From Bacteroidota bacterium (GTDB taxonomy: Bacteria > Bacteroidota > Bacteroidia > CAILMK01 > JAAYUY01): DNA of 55,097 nt. The notes under the pieces were generated by a model. The model did no database searches. It had not been told where the DNA came from and was given only the letters and a program-made list of their open reading frames with translations. The position numbers and the translations under genes were made by a program. The stretch lies in the NCBI GenBank assembly GCA_016776505.1, contig JADHTG010000015.1, positions 1 through 55,097 on the forward strand, in the 5' to 3' direction. Within the stretch, counting starts at the first letter, position 1. Each line of letters opens with the position of its first letter. Of this stretch, positions 9,322 through 18,208 are shown in pieces.

Positions 9322-9409
9322 TCAAAAAATCCAATGAGGATTAATTAATTTTCTTACGAATATAGCTTAGATTTTACTTTGATCCCTGTTTTAAGAATAT
9401 AGAAATACA

Positions 9410-9874
9410 TTAATTCGGATTTTTTGATTCATAAATCAGATCTCTTTCAGTAGGACATTCTGCAGCTTCTTTTGCTAATTGATCACAGCGCTCATTTTCA
9501 GCTATACCCACATGTGCTTTTACCCAATTGAACTCAATTTTATAAGTCTTGTAGAGCTTTAGGAAATCTTTCCACAAATCGGTATTCTTTGTCTTTTTAA
9601 ATCCTTTTCGCTCCCAATCAAATAGCCATCCTTGAACCACAGCATTTATTACATAAGAAGAATCACTGTGAATGAGAATATCCAGATCCCTTCTTTTCAA
9701 GCTTTTTAAGGCATCAATAACAGCTAGAAGTTCCATCCGGTTATTGGTAGTTTTAAAAAATCCTTTGGATAGTTCCTTTCTTTTGTTACCAAATTTAAGT
9801 ACGATGCCGTATCCACCCGGGCCGGGGTTGCCTAATGACGAACCATCTGTGTATATGATAATCTTATGAGTCAA
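9410..9874 (-). CDS. rnhA: Ribonuclease HI
   Basis: 154 aa, the normal length for bacterial RNase HI. The catalytic carboxylates are all present: D10 (YTDGSSLGNPGPGG), E48 (NNRMELLAV), D71 (HSDSSYV) and D131 (NERCDQLAKEAA), with H121 in KAHVGIAENE. It degrades the RNA strand of RNA-DNA hybrids. The presence of WLFDWERKGFKK indicates the basic protrusion (handle) typical of E. coli-type enzymes. Transcribed alone, leftwards. A -7-like TACTTTTG lies on the minus strand at 9915-9922, but without a well-spaced TTG. A second RNase H, type II, is encoded at 43053. Confidence 0.96.
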   Translation of the reverse strand: MTHKIIIYTDGSSLGNPGPGGYGIVLKFGNKRKELSKGFFKTTNNRMELLAVIDALKSLKRRDLDILIHSDSSYVINAVVQGWLFDWERKGFKKTKNTDLWKDFLKLYKTYKIEFNWVKAHVGIAENERCDQLAKEAAECPTERDLIYESKNPN

Positions 9875-10081
9875 AACAAAGATTCAATAGGTAATACAAT
9901 GGTATTATACAGAGCAAAAGTAAACAGTAATAAGACAAATGAATGATGCAAATAGCCAGCTTTTTCTAAGATATATTTTTCGCCAGCTTGTATTCAAAAA
10001 GTAATCGATGATACAATTAGAATCCAAAAAATGAAATTTTAATAACAATTTTATAAATTATTCTACTTAACAGCCTTCTGA

Positions 10082-10681
10082 TCAAAGGCGGTATTGGTTT
10101 TCTTTCATTGCAGAAATAATACTATAGTGTCTTTTATCATAATGATGTAAGTGTTTTTTTATCAAATTGATCGCTTCATCTGCATTTGAAATTTCAAAGA
10201 CTTTATCCCCTTCCCAATCAATCCTCTTGCGGTCATCTATTTTGCTTCCTGCCAGTTTGCCGCTCCAGCCATGTACCTTATAGGCGAGAATCATTCTTTT
10301 AAACGTCCAGGCAAAAGCCATTTCTGATAGCGTACCTGCGCGACCTCCCATGGCAATCACCACATCCGAGTTTGCAACAATAGCATTTCGGTAAGTATCA
10401 AGTCCCGTGGCAATCACCACATCTGTATATTTGTTGGAGTATTGAGGATCAAATCCAGGGAGTATCCCTATGCAAAGTCCATCATAGTATTTCGTGGACT
10501 TTTTTGCTCCTTTGGAAACAGCCTCCATGATACCGGACATCCCGCCGCTTAAGATCCTATAGCCATTGTCAATAACCGTTTTGCCTAGTTCCAGGGCCAG
10601 TTGATAAATCTCCGATCCGGGATCAACACCGGCATCTCCAATTACACCCACATTTATTTTACGACTGCTATTTTGACTCAT
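10082..10681 (-). CDS. SLOG-fold protein of the TIGR00725 / LOG-like family
   Basis: 199 aa Rossmann-like protein. It begins with VGVIGDAGV, then GYRILSGGMSGIMEAVSKGA, GILPG, and the signature GGRAGTLSE (112-120), equivalent to the nucleotide-binding PGGxGTxxE motif of LOG proteins and the GGxGTLSE of the TIGR00725 group. Such proteins bind nucleotides or nucleotide-derived ligands. Some relatives are cytokinin riboside monophosphate phosphoribohydrolases, but the exact activity of this branch is not established. The C-terminus carries a basic tail (KKHLHHYDKRHYS). The start at 10681 is followed by a hydrophilic Ser/Asn stretch before the first strand. It may share a transcript with the upstream small gene. 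Confidence 0.75.
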   Translation of the reverse strand: MSQNSSRKINVGVIGDAGVDPGSEIYQLALELGKTVIDNGYRILSGGMSGIMEAVSKGAKKSTKYYDGLCIGILPGFDPQYSNKYTDVVIATGLDTYRNAIVANSDVVIAMGGRAGTLSEMAFAWTFKRMILAYKVHGWSGKLAGSKIDDRKRIDWEGDKVFEISNADEAINLIKKHLHHYDKRHYSIISAMKENQYRL

Positions 10682-10761
10682 AGATCATTAAAATTAGTCC
10701 AGCGAATTTAGATAAAGAAATTAGGACTATTGCGATTAGAATAAGAAGATGAACTGAATTG

Positions 10762-11001
10762 TCAACTAATTTTTTCAGTGCTTTTAGAGGATTTAGAGTA
10801 ATCGAGGATAAGCTCGACACTTGTGGGATTTGGTTTAACAAATGCCTGGTCAAGTATGCTTAAGGTTTGTAAATGAATTTGATAATCTTCTTTTAGAAAG
10901 ATATCCTGCTCAATTTGGGTTTCAAGTTTACGGCAATCTAATGAATCCAATTCATCATATAGATAGAGGAGTAACTGCTCATCAGTGTAATTATGTTGCA
11001 T
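10762..11001 (-). CDS. Small anti-sigma-like protein, possibly frameshifted
   Basis: 79 aa. YTDEQLLLYLYDELDSLDCRKLETQIEQD resembles the N-terminal helical part of Bacteroidota anti-sigma-type proteins (TDEQLxLYxYxELD...E..L..D), which bind ECF sigma factors, but no zinc-binding HxxxCxxC motif is visible. No ECF sigma gene lies nearby. The frame ends in STEKIS without a membrane helix. The next frame, through an A6 tract at about 10770, continues into a strongly hydrophobic segment reading LLILIAIVLISLSKFAGL and stops at 10668. A single base difference there would give a membrane-anchored protein of about 110 aa (see findings). Function not assigned; it may simply be a short soluble protein. 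Confidence 0.55.
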   Translation of the reverse strand: MQHNYTDEQLLLYLYDELDSLDCRKLETQIEQDIFLKEDYQIHLQTLSILDQAFVKPNPTSVELILDYSKSSKSTEKIS

Positions 11002-11149
11002 AGGCTTGTCATTTTTATAAATTGTTGATTTTACCTAATCAACGATGATATGACATAATTATTATATCCATTTATGAAAAACAGGTTTTTTATCCAACAG
11101 AATTTTTGCTAAATCAATCTGATGGATTATAAATTAATTGTATGCAATT

Positions 11150-13255
11150 CTAATATGAACCAAAGAATTTTCGAAAGAACCATTCGGCTGTAAGCAAGGC
11201 GATGATGAGGAAGAACAGCCATTTTAATTCGATCAGATCCCGTGATTCAATTTCAAAGCTTGTCCTGTTTTTGAGATCCAGTTGATCGATTAAATTTTCA
11301 ATATCTGATAATTGATCTGGATAGATCATTTCTCCATTATTTTCTTCCGCGATATTATACAATAATTGATGATTGGCCAATGTGCGGATGAATTCCAGCT
11401 CGACTTTTTTAACCATGAATTCTCCATTTATTTGCTGTTTGCTTCCTGAACTAAGGGTTGCAGCACGAAATGCATACTTTCCTGCTTTCAGGTAACCCAG
11501 GTTTGCCCGGTAACCATCATCGGTTTCAATAAACTGGAAATTCATTTCATTTCCTTCATGAAATAAGTCAAGACTTATTTTTGCACCCTGCAGTTTTTCA
11601 TAGCTTTTATTGTATAATTCTGCTCCTACTATCACGGACTGATCTTCATAGAAGTTCCCGCTAAAATCTTTCAGTCGAAAATACCTTCGGTCTTCCTTGA
11701 TTGAAATATATTGGATGCTTTTTAAAACCAGGTCGTTGAAAAAATCCTGCTGATTTTTAATTCGATATTCTGCCAATGGCCAACGCCATATGCCTTCACC
11801 ACAAATTACACCAATTCGTTTATCCACATCCTGCATGAAAACCATGAGCGGATAGGGACTTTTAACCTGACCAATTTTTTGTGAAAAAAGGACCTCATGC
11901 TCCAGGGATATAGAGTATTTCCCAAATGGCGAGAATAATGGGGGAAAGTCCTGTATAATCGGTTTTAATTTCTCGTTAAGACTGAAATAACTGAAGGCTG
12001 AATTGGGAACTGCATATACTTGTTCAAATGCATTATTTCTATGCTGAACTTTGATTCCAAGATTTAAATTATTCAGCTTTTGAAAAGATACCTGGCTGCC
12101 CAATATAAGTAGTAAGGGTGTTTTGTTCAGTTCAAAATTTGCAAATTGTTCGTACAGGGGAAATTCATTGGATGGAAGCTGGTGTAAGATAAGCAGGTCT
12201 GCATTTTTTAATTGATCCTGGAATCGATTTGGATCGCGACTTAAATTTTCTGCTAAAACGGATTCCAGCTTGTAGTTATCATTTCTACCAATTGAATGTC
12301 TCAGGGCATTGATATCCGGATGTGGGGAATTCGCAATCACAATGATATGTTTTCGGCTTTCCAGCACATCGATATAAAAATCTTTGTAATTGTTAACGAA
12401 ACTGATTTCTCCATCTTTTTCCTTTATTCGGAGTTGAAAATGCTGCAAACCACTTTCTTTTGCATCAAATTGATAATCTATTGTTTGTGAGAAATTATCA
12501 TGATTAATGCCTGTCGTCCAGTTTTTGATTACGCGCTTGTTGTTTGTTAAGCTTAGCTCAATATTTGAATTTTTGAACTTTTCAGCGTTCACTGATATCC
12601 GGATTGGTACCACATTTCCTAAATAGGCAATTTGATTATGCCTAACCTCTTTAATTATTAAATCCGCGGCAGGAGTGGTATCCCCGAGTGCTATGGTATA
12701 AAAAGGTGTTCTGAAGTCATTGACCAGGACCATTGGATCGCGGCCATCATTGTAATTACCATCTGAAGCAATGATGATTGCGCCCATATTTTTATTCGCA
12801 TTCTGTTCATATATATGATCGAGCAGTTCATACATATTAGTTCTTGGATCCTTAAAATCAAGATTAATTCCAGGCCTTACCCTTGACCCAAATGTATATT
12901 CTGCCAGATTATATTTGCTCTTTAATTGCTCTTTTAGTTCCAGAATATCTTCATGGAATGTTTTTGTATAATACAATGAATCCTTATTCAACAAGATGGA
13001 TGACGAATTATCCACTGCCATGATCAGCAATGGTTTTTCATCTTTTCTAAAATTTTTCTTAAGGAAGGGAGATAGAAGGAAGAAACTGATTAAGGCAATG
13101 ACTATAAATCGGGTTATGAGCATGATCCATGAAGGATATGAGAACATGCTTTTTCCTGTTCTGAAATAATTCTTATAATACAATAAAACAGCAAAGATTG
13201 CAGCTGTGAAGATGCATAACAAAATGAACCAATGGGGATATACAGTACTTAACAA
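11150..13255 (-). CDS. Membrane-anchored von Willebrand factor A-like protein
   Basis: 701 aa. Two transmembrane helices lie at the N-terminus (about residues 8-27 and 43-63) and one near the C-terminus (LKWLFFLIIALLTAEWFF). The large segment between them is extracytoplasmic. A vWA-like domain begins LLIMAVDNSSSILLN, with a DxSxS metal-site motif (82-86), and continues to IIIASDGNYNDGRDP. Similar architecture occurs in BatA/BatB-like and uncharacterised vWA membrane proteins of Bacteroidota, but no MoxR ATPase or other bat genes are beside it. It stands alone between the anti-sigma-like gene and the methyltransferase. Likely a structural or regulatory envelope protein; ligand unknown. Confidence 0.65.
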   Translation of the reverse strand: MLSTVYPHWFILLCIFTAAIFAVLLYYKNYFRTGKSMFSYPSWIMLITRFIVIALISFFLLSPFLKKNFRKDEKPLLIMAVDNSSSILLNKDSLYYTKTFHEDILELKEQLKSKYNLAEYTFGSRVRPGINLDFKDPRTNMYELLDHIYEQNANKNMGAIIIASDGNYNDGRDPMVLVNDFRTPFYTIALGDTTPAADLIIKEVRHNQIAYLGNVVPIRISVNAEKFKNSNIELSLTNNKRVIKNWTTGINHDNFSQTIDYQFDAKESGLQHFQLRIKEKDGEISFVNNYKDFYIDVLESRKHIIVIANSPHPDINALRHSIGRNDNYKLESVLAENLSRDPNRFQDQLKNADLLILHQLPSNEFPLYEQFANFELNKTPLLLILGSQVSFQKLNNLNLGIKVQHRNNAFEQVYAVPNSAFSYFSLNEKLKPIIQDFPPLFSPFGKYSISLEHEVLFSQKIGQVKSPYPLMVFMQDVDKRIGVICGEGIWRWPLAEYRIKNQQDFFNDLVLKSIQYISIKEDRRYFRLKDFSGNFYEDQSVIVGAELYNKSYEKLQGAKISLDLFHEGNEMNFQFIETDDGYRANLGYLKAGKYAFRAATLSSGSKQQINGEFMVKKVELEFIRTLANHQLLYNIAEENNGEMIYPDQLSDIENLIDQLDLKNRTSFEIESRDLIELKWLFFLIIALLTAEWFFRKFFGSY

Positions 13256-13297
13256 AGTAATTACATTAATATAATTCTACGAATTTAAAGATTTAAA

Positions 13298-15292
13298 TCA
13301 GTCCTGCAGGTTGCTGTTAATTGCTACTTCAGAAATAACTCTCTTTCTTTCTTCCGGCAATAATCCAAACAAATTAAATACCAGCTCATCCAATTCTGCA
13401 AATCGGGCTGCAAATAATTCGTCATCAGCTGAGGCCAATATCAAACGATCAGCTAATTTTTCAATCTGTTTTATGCTTGACGATTTTAATATGGGAAGAG
13501 GAAGTTGCTCAAGATGGTTTCTCAGCACCTTCAATGCAAAGAATTTCTTTTTAAAAATGAACTGATAAAGAGTGGAATTAAATAATGCCATGATCACTTT
13601 TAATGGATAGCCTGGTATTTTTGGAATGACAATGTTTGCACTGTTAAGACTTAAGCGCTTCTTGTTGTCGTAGGCAAATACCAATTTGCTGGATATGAAT
13701 TTATAGACTAATTTTTCTTTTGCTTTATACCTTGCAAGGGAAGCGGCCTGTTGGAGCCTGTCTTTGTCATATTGGATCCAGTGCCTGGGATTTTTAATGT
13801 GGAATTTCTCAATGTCAGTTCCTTTTAAAATATGCTGCCAGCCTTTTTTAGGCGACTTCGATAACAACTCTTTATTGTTTCCGGTGACTATTCCCAATAC
13901 CCAGTCAGCCTGTTTCAGCAAGGAGGTGTGATTTAGCGAATAGGCTTTGGCAATTATTCCGGCATCTCTATCGGTATTGTAAATATCAAAAACAAAATCG
14001 ATGTTGCGCTGAAATCTGGCCGAATTAATTTGATAGGAAGTTCCATTGCTTATGATGGGTAATCCTTTATTGTGTTCAGCAATTTTTTGAAGATCAAGCC
14101 GAATTACGGGTGTAAACACATTTTTAAAAATGCGTTTATGATTGAAAATTTTGAGGATTTTAGCATTTTGAAGAATAAATTGCCTGATATCTTTATGGAA
14201 CCGAATATTCAGTATGGATTCGGGCAATATATAGGAGAGAAATCCACCTGTATTTAATAAGTTCAGTCCAATTAGTACAAAATAAGAAAATGACTCCAGG
14301 GTAAGTATAGACGGGTAATTTTCTTTGAGAAAACTCAGTTGCTCGACTTTAAATTCTGCACCCCAGGGAGGATTGCTGATGATTATATCGAATTTCCTGT
14401 TTTTATGGATTTTATCATCCAGTGTATAATTATAAATCAGGTCCCTGTGATAAACATTCGGGTTAAAGTTAAAATCTCTGAATAAAATCATCAGGTTGAT
14501 ACGGGCAATTTTAACTGCAATCGGATCTATATCATAACCCCATATATTTTCCGGTTTAATCAATCTGCCCATTTTACGAATTTGTTTTCCAGCTGCAATT
14601 AAAAAAGGACCTGTTCCACAGCAAGGATCAAGGATTTTCATCTGTCCCTTCATTTGATTCATATATTCACCCGCCATATTTTCACAAAGCTCAGAAGGTG
14701 TGTAATAGGAACCTTCTTTTGACTTATGTCCTTCAGTTAAAATAGACTGATAAATTGTGCCGATCAAATCACCGCTGAAGTTGATCTGAAGATCCAGCAA
14801 TTCCTGGTATGCCTCAAGATTTGGCTCAATATCCAACTCGAGTTGCCAAAGGTTCAATTCCTGTTTAATATTTTCGCTTATGCTTGATTTGTTGTAAAAT
14901 TTAAGTAGTTCAGCCAATGGCAATGCATCCAGGATCTTTTCATAAACCAGTCTATTCAGGCATAAAACAAATATGCATTCTGCTACCTGCAATTCATGTG
15001 CTTGTACAATCTCAATAATTTTCTCAATCAGGGGGATCTCTTCCGGTTTCCCGGAGTATTCATCGGGAACAAAACGTCGACTGGAGTTTTTTTTATTCGC
15101 CCGGTTTGCTAATCGGTCGATTTCTCCATTTTCGATTTGTTCCTTCAATCGCAGCACATGATGTTTTTGATATTGCAGGACATTGTTCTCTTTAACAGGT
15201 TTTAAATAGCCCTGTTTTTCCCAATTTAGCACAGTGGTGGTTGTTATTCCCAGTTGTCTTGCTGTTTCTTTGATGTTGAGGGTATTGCTCAT
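13298..15292 (-). CDS. N6-adenine DNA methyltransferase with N-terminal MerR-like helix-turn-helix
   Basis: 664 aa. Residues 5-32 (IKETARQLGITTTTVLNWEK) are a MerR-type helix-turn-helix. A helical linker of about 170 residues follows, then an N6-adenine methyltransferase: GSYYTP (194-199), motif I ILDPCCGTGPFL (220-231), acidic motif II near WGYDIDP, and motif IV SNPPW (306-310). The last 220 residues resemble a TaqI-like target-recognition domain (KGTDIEKFHI, then IPKIPGYPLKVIMALFNS and LPLPIL). Methylation of adenine in a specific DNA sequence is expected. No PD-(D/E)XK nuclease segment is visible and no restriction gene is adjacent, so an orphan methylase is the first reading. The fused HTH is unusual for this class. 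Confidence 0.75.
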   Translation of the reverse strand: MSNTLNIKETARQLGITTTTVLNWEKQGYLKPVKENNVLQYQKHHVLRLKEQIENGEIDRLANRANKKNSSRRFVPDEYSGKPEEIPLIEKIIEIVQAHELQVAECIFVLCLNRLVYEKILDALPLAELLKFYNKSSISENIKQELNLWQLELDIEPNLEAYQELLDLQINFSGDLIGTIYQSILTEGHKSKEGSYYTPSELCENMAGEYMNQMKGQMKILDPCCGTGPFLIAAGKQIRKMGRLIKPENIWGYDIDPIAVKIARINLMILFRDFNFNPNVYHRDLIYNYTLDDKIHKNRKFDIIISNPPWGAEFKVEQLSFLKENYPSILTLESFSYFVLIGLNLLNTGGFLSYILPESILNIRFHKDIRQFILQNAKILKIFNHKRIFKNVFTPVIRLDLQKIAEHNKGLPIISNGTSYQINSARFQRNIDFVFDIYNTDRDAGIIAKAYSLNHTSLLKQADWVLGIVTGNNKELLSKSPKKGWQHILKGTDIEKFHIKNPRHWIQYDKDRLQQAASLARYKAKEKLVYKFISSKLVFAYDNKKRLSLNSANIVIPKIPGYPLKVIMALFNSTLYQFIFKKKFFALKVLRNHLEQLPLPILKSSSIKQIEKLADRLILASADDELFAARFAELDELVFNLFGLLPEERKRVISEVAINSNLQD

Positions 15293-15477
15293 GCAGGATG
15301 GATTGAAAATCTGATCAAAGTTCGGAAAAAGCCTTAAAACGGCCTATATTATCTTATTCTGTTATTGTTAATAATCGTTTTAAGATGTTGGGTAGTTGAT
15401 AAATTTATTGGACAGTATAATTAATAATGAATAATTTGCATAATTATTGAAATATTCTTGATTCTAAAATAAATGAA

Positions 15478-15822
15478 ATGAAAATAATCTCTTTGACAGG
15501 CCGTTTGCTTTTTGCACTCTCTTTTGTTGCCTACGGAATCAATCATTTCCTTCAAACTGTAAAAATTGCTTCCTATATTCCTGACTATTTTCCTTTTCCA
15601 CAAATATGGGTTTACCTGATCGGAGTGCTTTTTATAATTGCTGGAATCAGTATCGGTCTTAACTATAAAGCACGATTTGCAGGAATTGGCCTGGCACTAA
15701 TGATTTTTTTGTTTGTTATTATTCTTTACCTGCCTAATTTTATGAGTTCAAAAATGGCAATAACTACCTATGCAGCATTCATTGGTGCATCACTTTTTAT
15801 TGCAGCTAATTCTAAAAATTGA
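15478..15822 (+). CDS. DoxX-family small membrane protein
   Basis: 114 aa with four transmembrane helices. The first, LTGRLLFALSFVAYGINHFL, carries the DoxX-type G..F...G..H pattern (YGINHF). The others are about 40-60, 65-85 and 93-110. DoxX-family members are membrane proteins of varied or unknown role; some associate with redox or thiosulfate:quinone oxidoreductase activity. It precedes the SLC12-like transporter by 11 nt, so cotranscription is likely. Confidence 0.75.
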   Translation: MKIISLTGRLLFALSFVAYGINHFLQTVKIASYIPDYFPFPQIWVYLIGVLFIIAGISIGLNYKARFAGIGLALMIFLFVIILYLPNFMSSKMAITTYAAFIGASLFIAANSKN

Positions 15823-15833
15823 ATTATTAATCT

Positions 15834-18101
15834 TTGAAAAAATTTGGAACTTTCAAGGGGGTATTTGTGCCCTCTACAGAGGCAATTCTTGGAACTGTCT
15901 TGTTTCTCCTGTTGCCGGTTTTAGTCGCAGATGTAGGACTACTCACAATTCTTATCATCATTGTTTTGTCACATACGGTTACGGTTGCTACCGCTTTTTC
16001 ACTATCTGATTGTGCAACCAATCTAAACCATATTGGTGGAGGAGGCATGTATGCTTTAAGTAAGCGATCTGTCGGAAAGGCATTCGGTGGATCCATAGGA
16101 ATACAGCTTTATCTTGCTCAGGCAGCCTCCATTGGATTTTATTGCATTGGTTTTGCTGAGCCCTTGCAGCCTATGTTGGCTCCACTGTTAAACAAAATAT
16201 CGTTTTTTGCAGGAACAGGAGCTGAAGCTGTACTGTTCCAAAAACAAGTATTATCCAGCTTCTTTTTCATTCTCTTTTTTACGATAGTTATGATTGGAGC
16301 GGATTTTACACTTAAAATTCAGATGACTATCTTGTTTATTTTGATTTTCAGCGTCGTTTTTATTTTAATTTCGCCCTTTCTTCAAATTGAATTTAACAAC
16401 CAGGCGCTTTTTGTTGATTCCTTCAGTGATATAAATATTGTGGGAAACAGGCAGTTGACCATACCGATTTTCTTTTTGGTGTTTGCGCAGTTTTTTCCTG
16501 CAGTGACTGGAATAGATGCAGGGGTCGGAATGAGTGGTGAGCTGAAAGATCCAAAGAAAAGTCTTGTTCGTGGAACATTTTCGGCCATAATTGTTACTTT
16601 CATTGTATATATACTGGCTGCCATAGTTTTTTCTCTCATGCGTAAAGAGGCCTTGTTAACAGGGTATGAAGGAAACAGTCCTGTTGGAAATATATTAACG
16701 GACCTGCTAGGTTTTGGAAAAAAATTCCCGGAAAATATCCCCGGATTAATAGTGATGCTGGGGATACTGTTTGCAACCAGTTCATCTGCTTTAAGTTTCT
16801 TCATGACGGCTCCTCGAACTGCAAAATCTTTGGAAAAGGACCATATTCTTCCGCCAATGTTCCGTTTCCTCTCAAAAGATTTTAAACCCGGCGGAAGAGA
16901 ACCAAGATATGCTACCCTGCTAACTTTCTTTATTGGTTTTAGCATTATTTGGATGGGTAATATCATGGTGGCGGCAACTATTGTGGGTATTAGTTTTCTG
17001 ATCGTTTATGGTTGGGTGAACCTCTCTGCATTTTTCGAAAGGGTGAGTAAAAATCCAACTTTCAGGCCGACATCATGGAATCACTGGGCCATTTCTTTTT
17101 ATGGTTTCCTTGCAGCTATTGCGGCTATAGCCCTGTTTAACCTGTTCGTGGGTGTTATCATTTTCGTTACGCAGTACATTATTTTCCGCCTGATACTGAA
17201 GTACAAATCCCAAAACAAACTGGAAGGTGTTTGGTGGGGAGTCGTTTTTCGTTTTGTTGCCAGCGGTTTGAAAGCCCTTCATAAAATTGTGATGGGGAGT
17301 AAAAACTGGCGACCCATACTGACAGCGATATCCTTTGACTCTAAAGGGGACAACCCGGATAAAATTGCTTACCTGGCTCGCAAAATTGCTGATTATAAAG
17401 GAATCGTGGACATGAATATTATCAGTAAAGAAGGAAGAAAAGGAAAAGAGCAGGATGTTTTATCCTATGGAATTCCCACTTCCCTTTTACAGGTTTCTGA
17501 TAAAACGGAGGCTATATTGACGATGATTCAGTCTATCAATTTTGGTGGAATTGAATCCAATTCCATTCTGCTGGAGTATAAGTCAAATGTAAATACAGTC
17601 AAGATCATTAACAAAGTGCTGGAACTTAAAAAGAATTTCCTTTTGATAAGAAATAGCGTAAAACTGGACCTCATAAATGATATTGATATCTGGTGGAGGG
17701 GAGAGAAAAATGGGAATCTGATGGTATTACTGGCCTACATTATAAAAAGTTCAGAGGACAGGGTTCCCGAGAATATCAGGATTATCAGGAAACTGGGACC
17801 TGACGATGATGCAGAACAATCCCGTCAAGAGATGCTGGATTTGCTTCAATATTCCAGGCTCTCAGGAGAGGTCGTTATTTTGCCCTTTGCCGATGAAGAT
17901 TTTATGGAAACATTGAGGAAGCATTCTTCACAAGCCAATTTAATTATGATGGGCTTACCGGGAAATTATACCAGTGAATCAGGCAAGAAATATTTTAAAA
18001 TAAACGAGTTCTTTTTTAACAAAGAGATCAATAAATACAGTGATTTACCGCCTATCATCTTTGTAAAGAGTGCTTATGTGCTGAATTTGATCGAGGAGTA
18101 A
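15834..18101 (+). CDS. APC-superfamily transporter, cation-chloride cotransporter-like (SLC12-type)
   Basis: 755 aa. The N-terminal 450 residues form about 12 transmembrane helices. The opening FGTFKGVFVPSTEAILGTVL, then HIGGGGMYALSKRSVG, FGGSIGIQLYLAQAASIGFY and FPAVTGIDAGVGMSGELKDP match the cation-chloride cotransporter branch of the amino acid-polyamine-organocation superfamily (GTFxGVxxPxxxxILGVxLFLR, VGGGGAYxLISRSLG). The cytoplasmic C-terminal 300 residues also resemble the regulatory tail of that branch (FADEDFMETLRKHSSQANLIMMGLP). Substrate cannot be fixed; K+/Na+/Cl- or amino acids are possible. The start is TTG at 15834, right after an in-frame TAA at 15828-15830, so no longer form exists. 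Confidence 0.8.
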   Translation: MKKFGTFKGVFVPSTEAILGTVLFLLLPVLVADVGLLTILIIIVLSHTVTVATAFSLSDCATNLNHIGGGGMYALSKRSVGKAFGGSIGIQLYLAQAASIGFYCIGFAEPLQPMLAPLLNKISFFAGTGAEAVLFQKQVLSSFFFILFFTIVMIGADFTLKIQMTILFILIFSVVFILISPFLQIEFNNQALFVDSFSDINIVGNRQLTIPIFFLVFAQFFPAVTGIDAGVGMSGELKDPKKSLVRGTFSAIIVTFIVYILAAIVFSLMRKEALLTGYEGNSPVGNILTDLLGFGKKFPENIPGLIVMLGILFATSSSALSFFMTAPRTAKSLEKDHILPPMFRFLSKDFKPGGREPRYATLLTFFIGFSIIWMGNIMVAATIVGISFLIVYGWVNLSAFFERVSKNPTFRPTSWNHWAISFYGFLAAIAAIALFNLFVGVIIFVTQYIIFRLILKYKSQNKLEGVWWGVVFRFVASGLKALHKIVMGSKNWRPILTAISFDSKGDNPDKIAYLARKIADYKGIVDMNIISKEGRKGKEQDVLSYGIPTSLLQVSDKTEAILTMIQSINFGGIESNSILLEYKSNVNTVKIINKVLELKKNFLLIRNSVKLDLINDIDIWWRGEKNGNLMVLLAYIIKSSEDRVPENIRIIRKLGPDDDAEQSRQEMLDLLQYSRLSGEVVILPFADEDFMETLRKHSSQANLIMMGLPGNYTSESGKKYFKINEFFFNKEINKYSDLPPIIFVKSAYVLNLIEE

Positions 18102-18104
18102 TAA

Positions 18105-18168
18105 GGTTGAAGGTTAAAAGTTAAGAGGTTAAAAGGTTGATGGTTTTGAGGTTATCAGGTTGGAGTTT
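18105..18168 (+). repeat. Degenerate AGGTT-type tandem repeat
   Basis: The gap after the SLC12-like gene contains about eight AGGTT, AAGTT or TGGTT units spaced 6-10 nt apart. It has no coding capacity of note. It is likely a slippage-prone spacer rather than a regulatory site. Confidence 0.4.
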
Positions 18169-18208
18169 GGTGCACGTCAATGTTGCAGGTTTCTGGCTTA
18201 CAGGGTAA

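Noticed and set aside
13298..15292. Complete restriction-modification system
   Set aside because: Only the methylase is seen; no nuclease motif and no neighbouring restriction gene.
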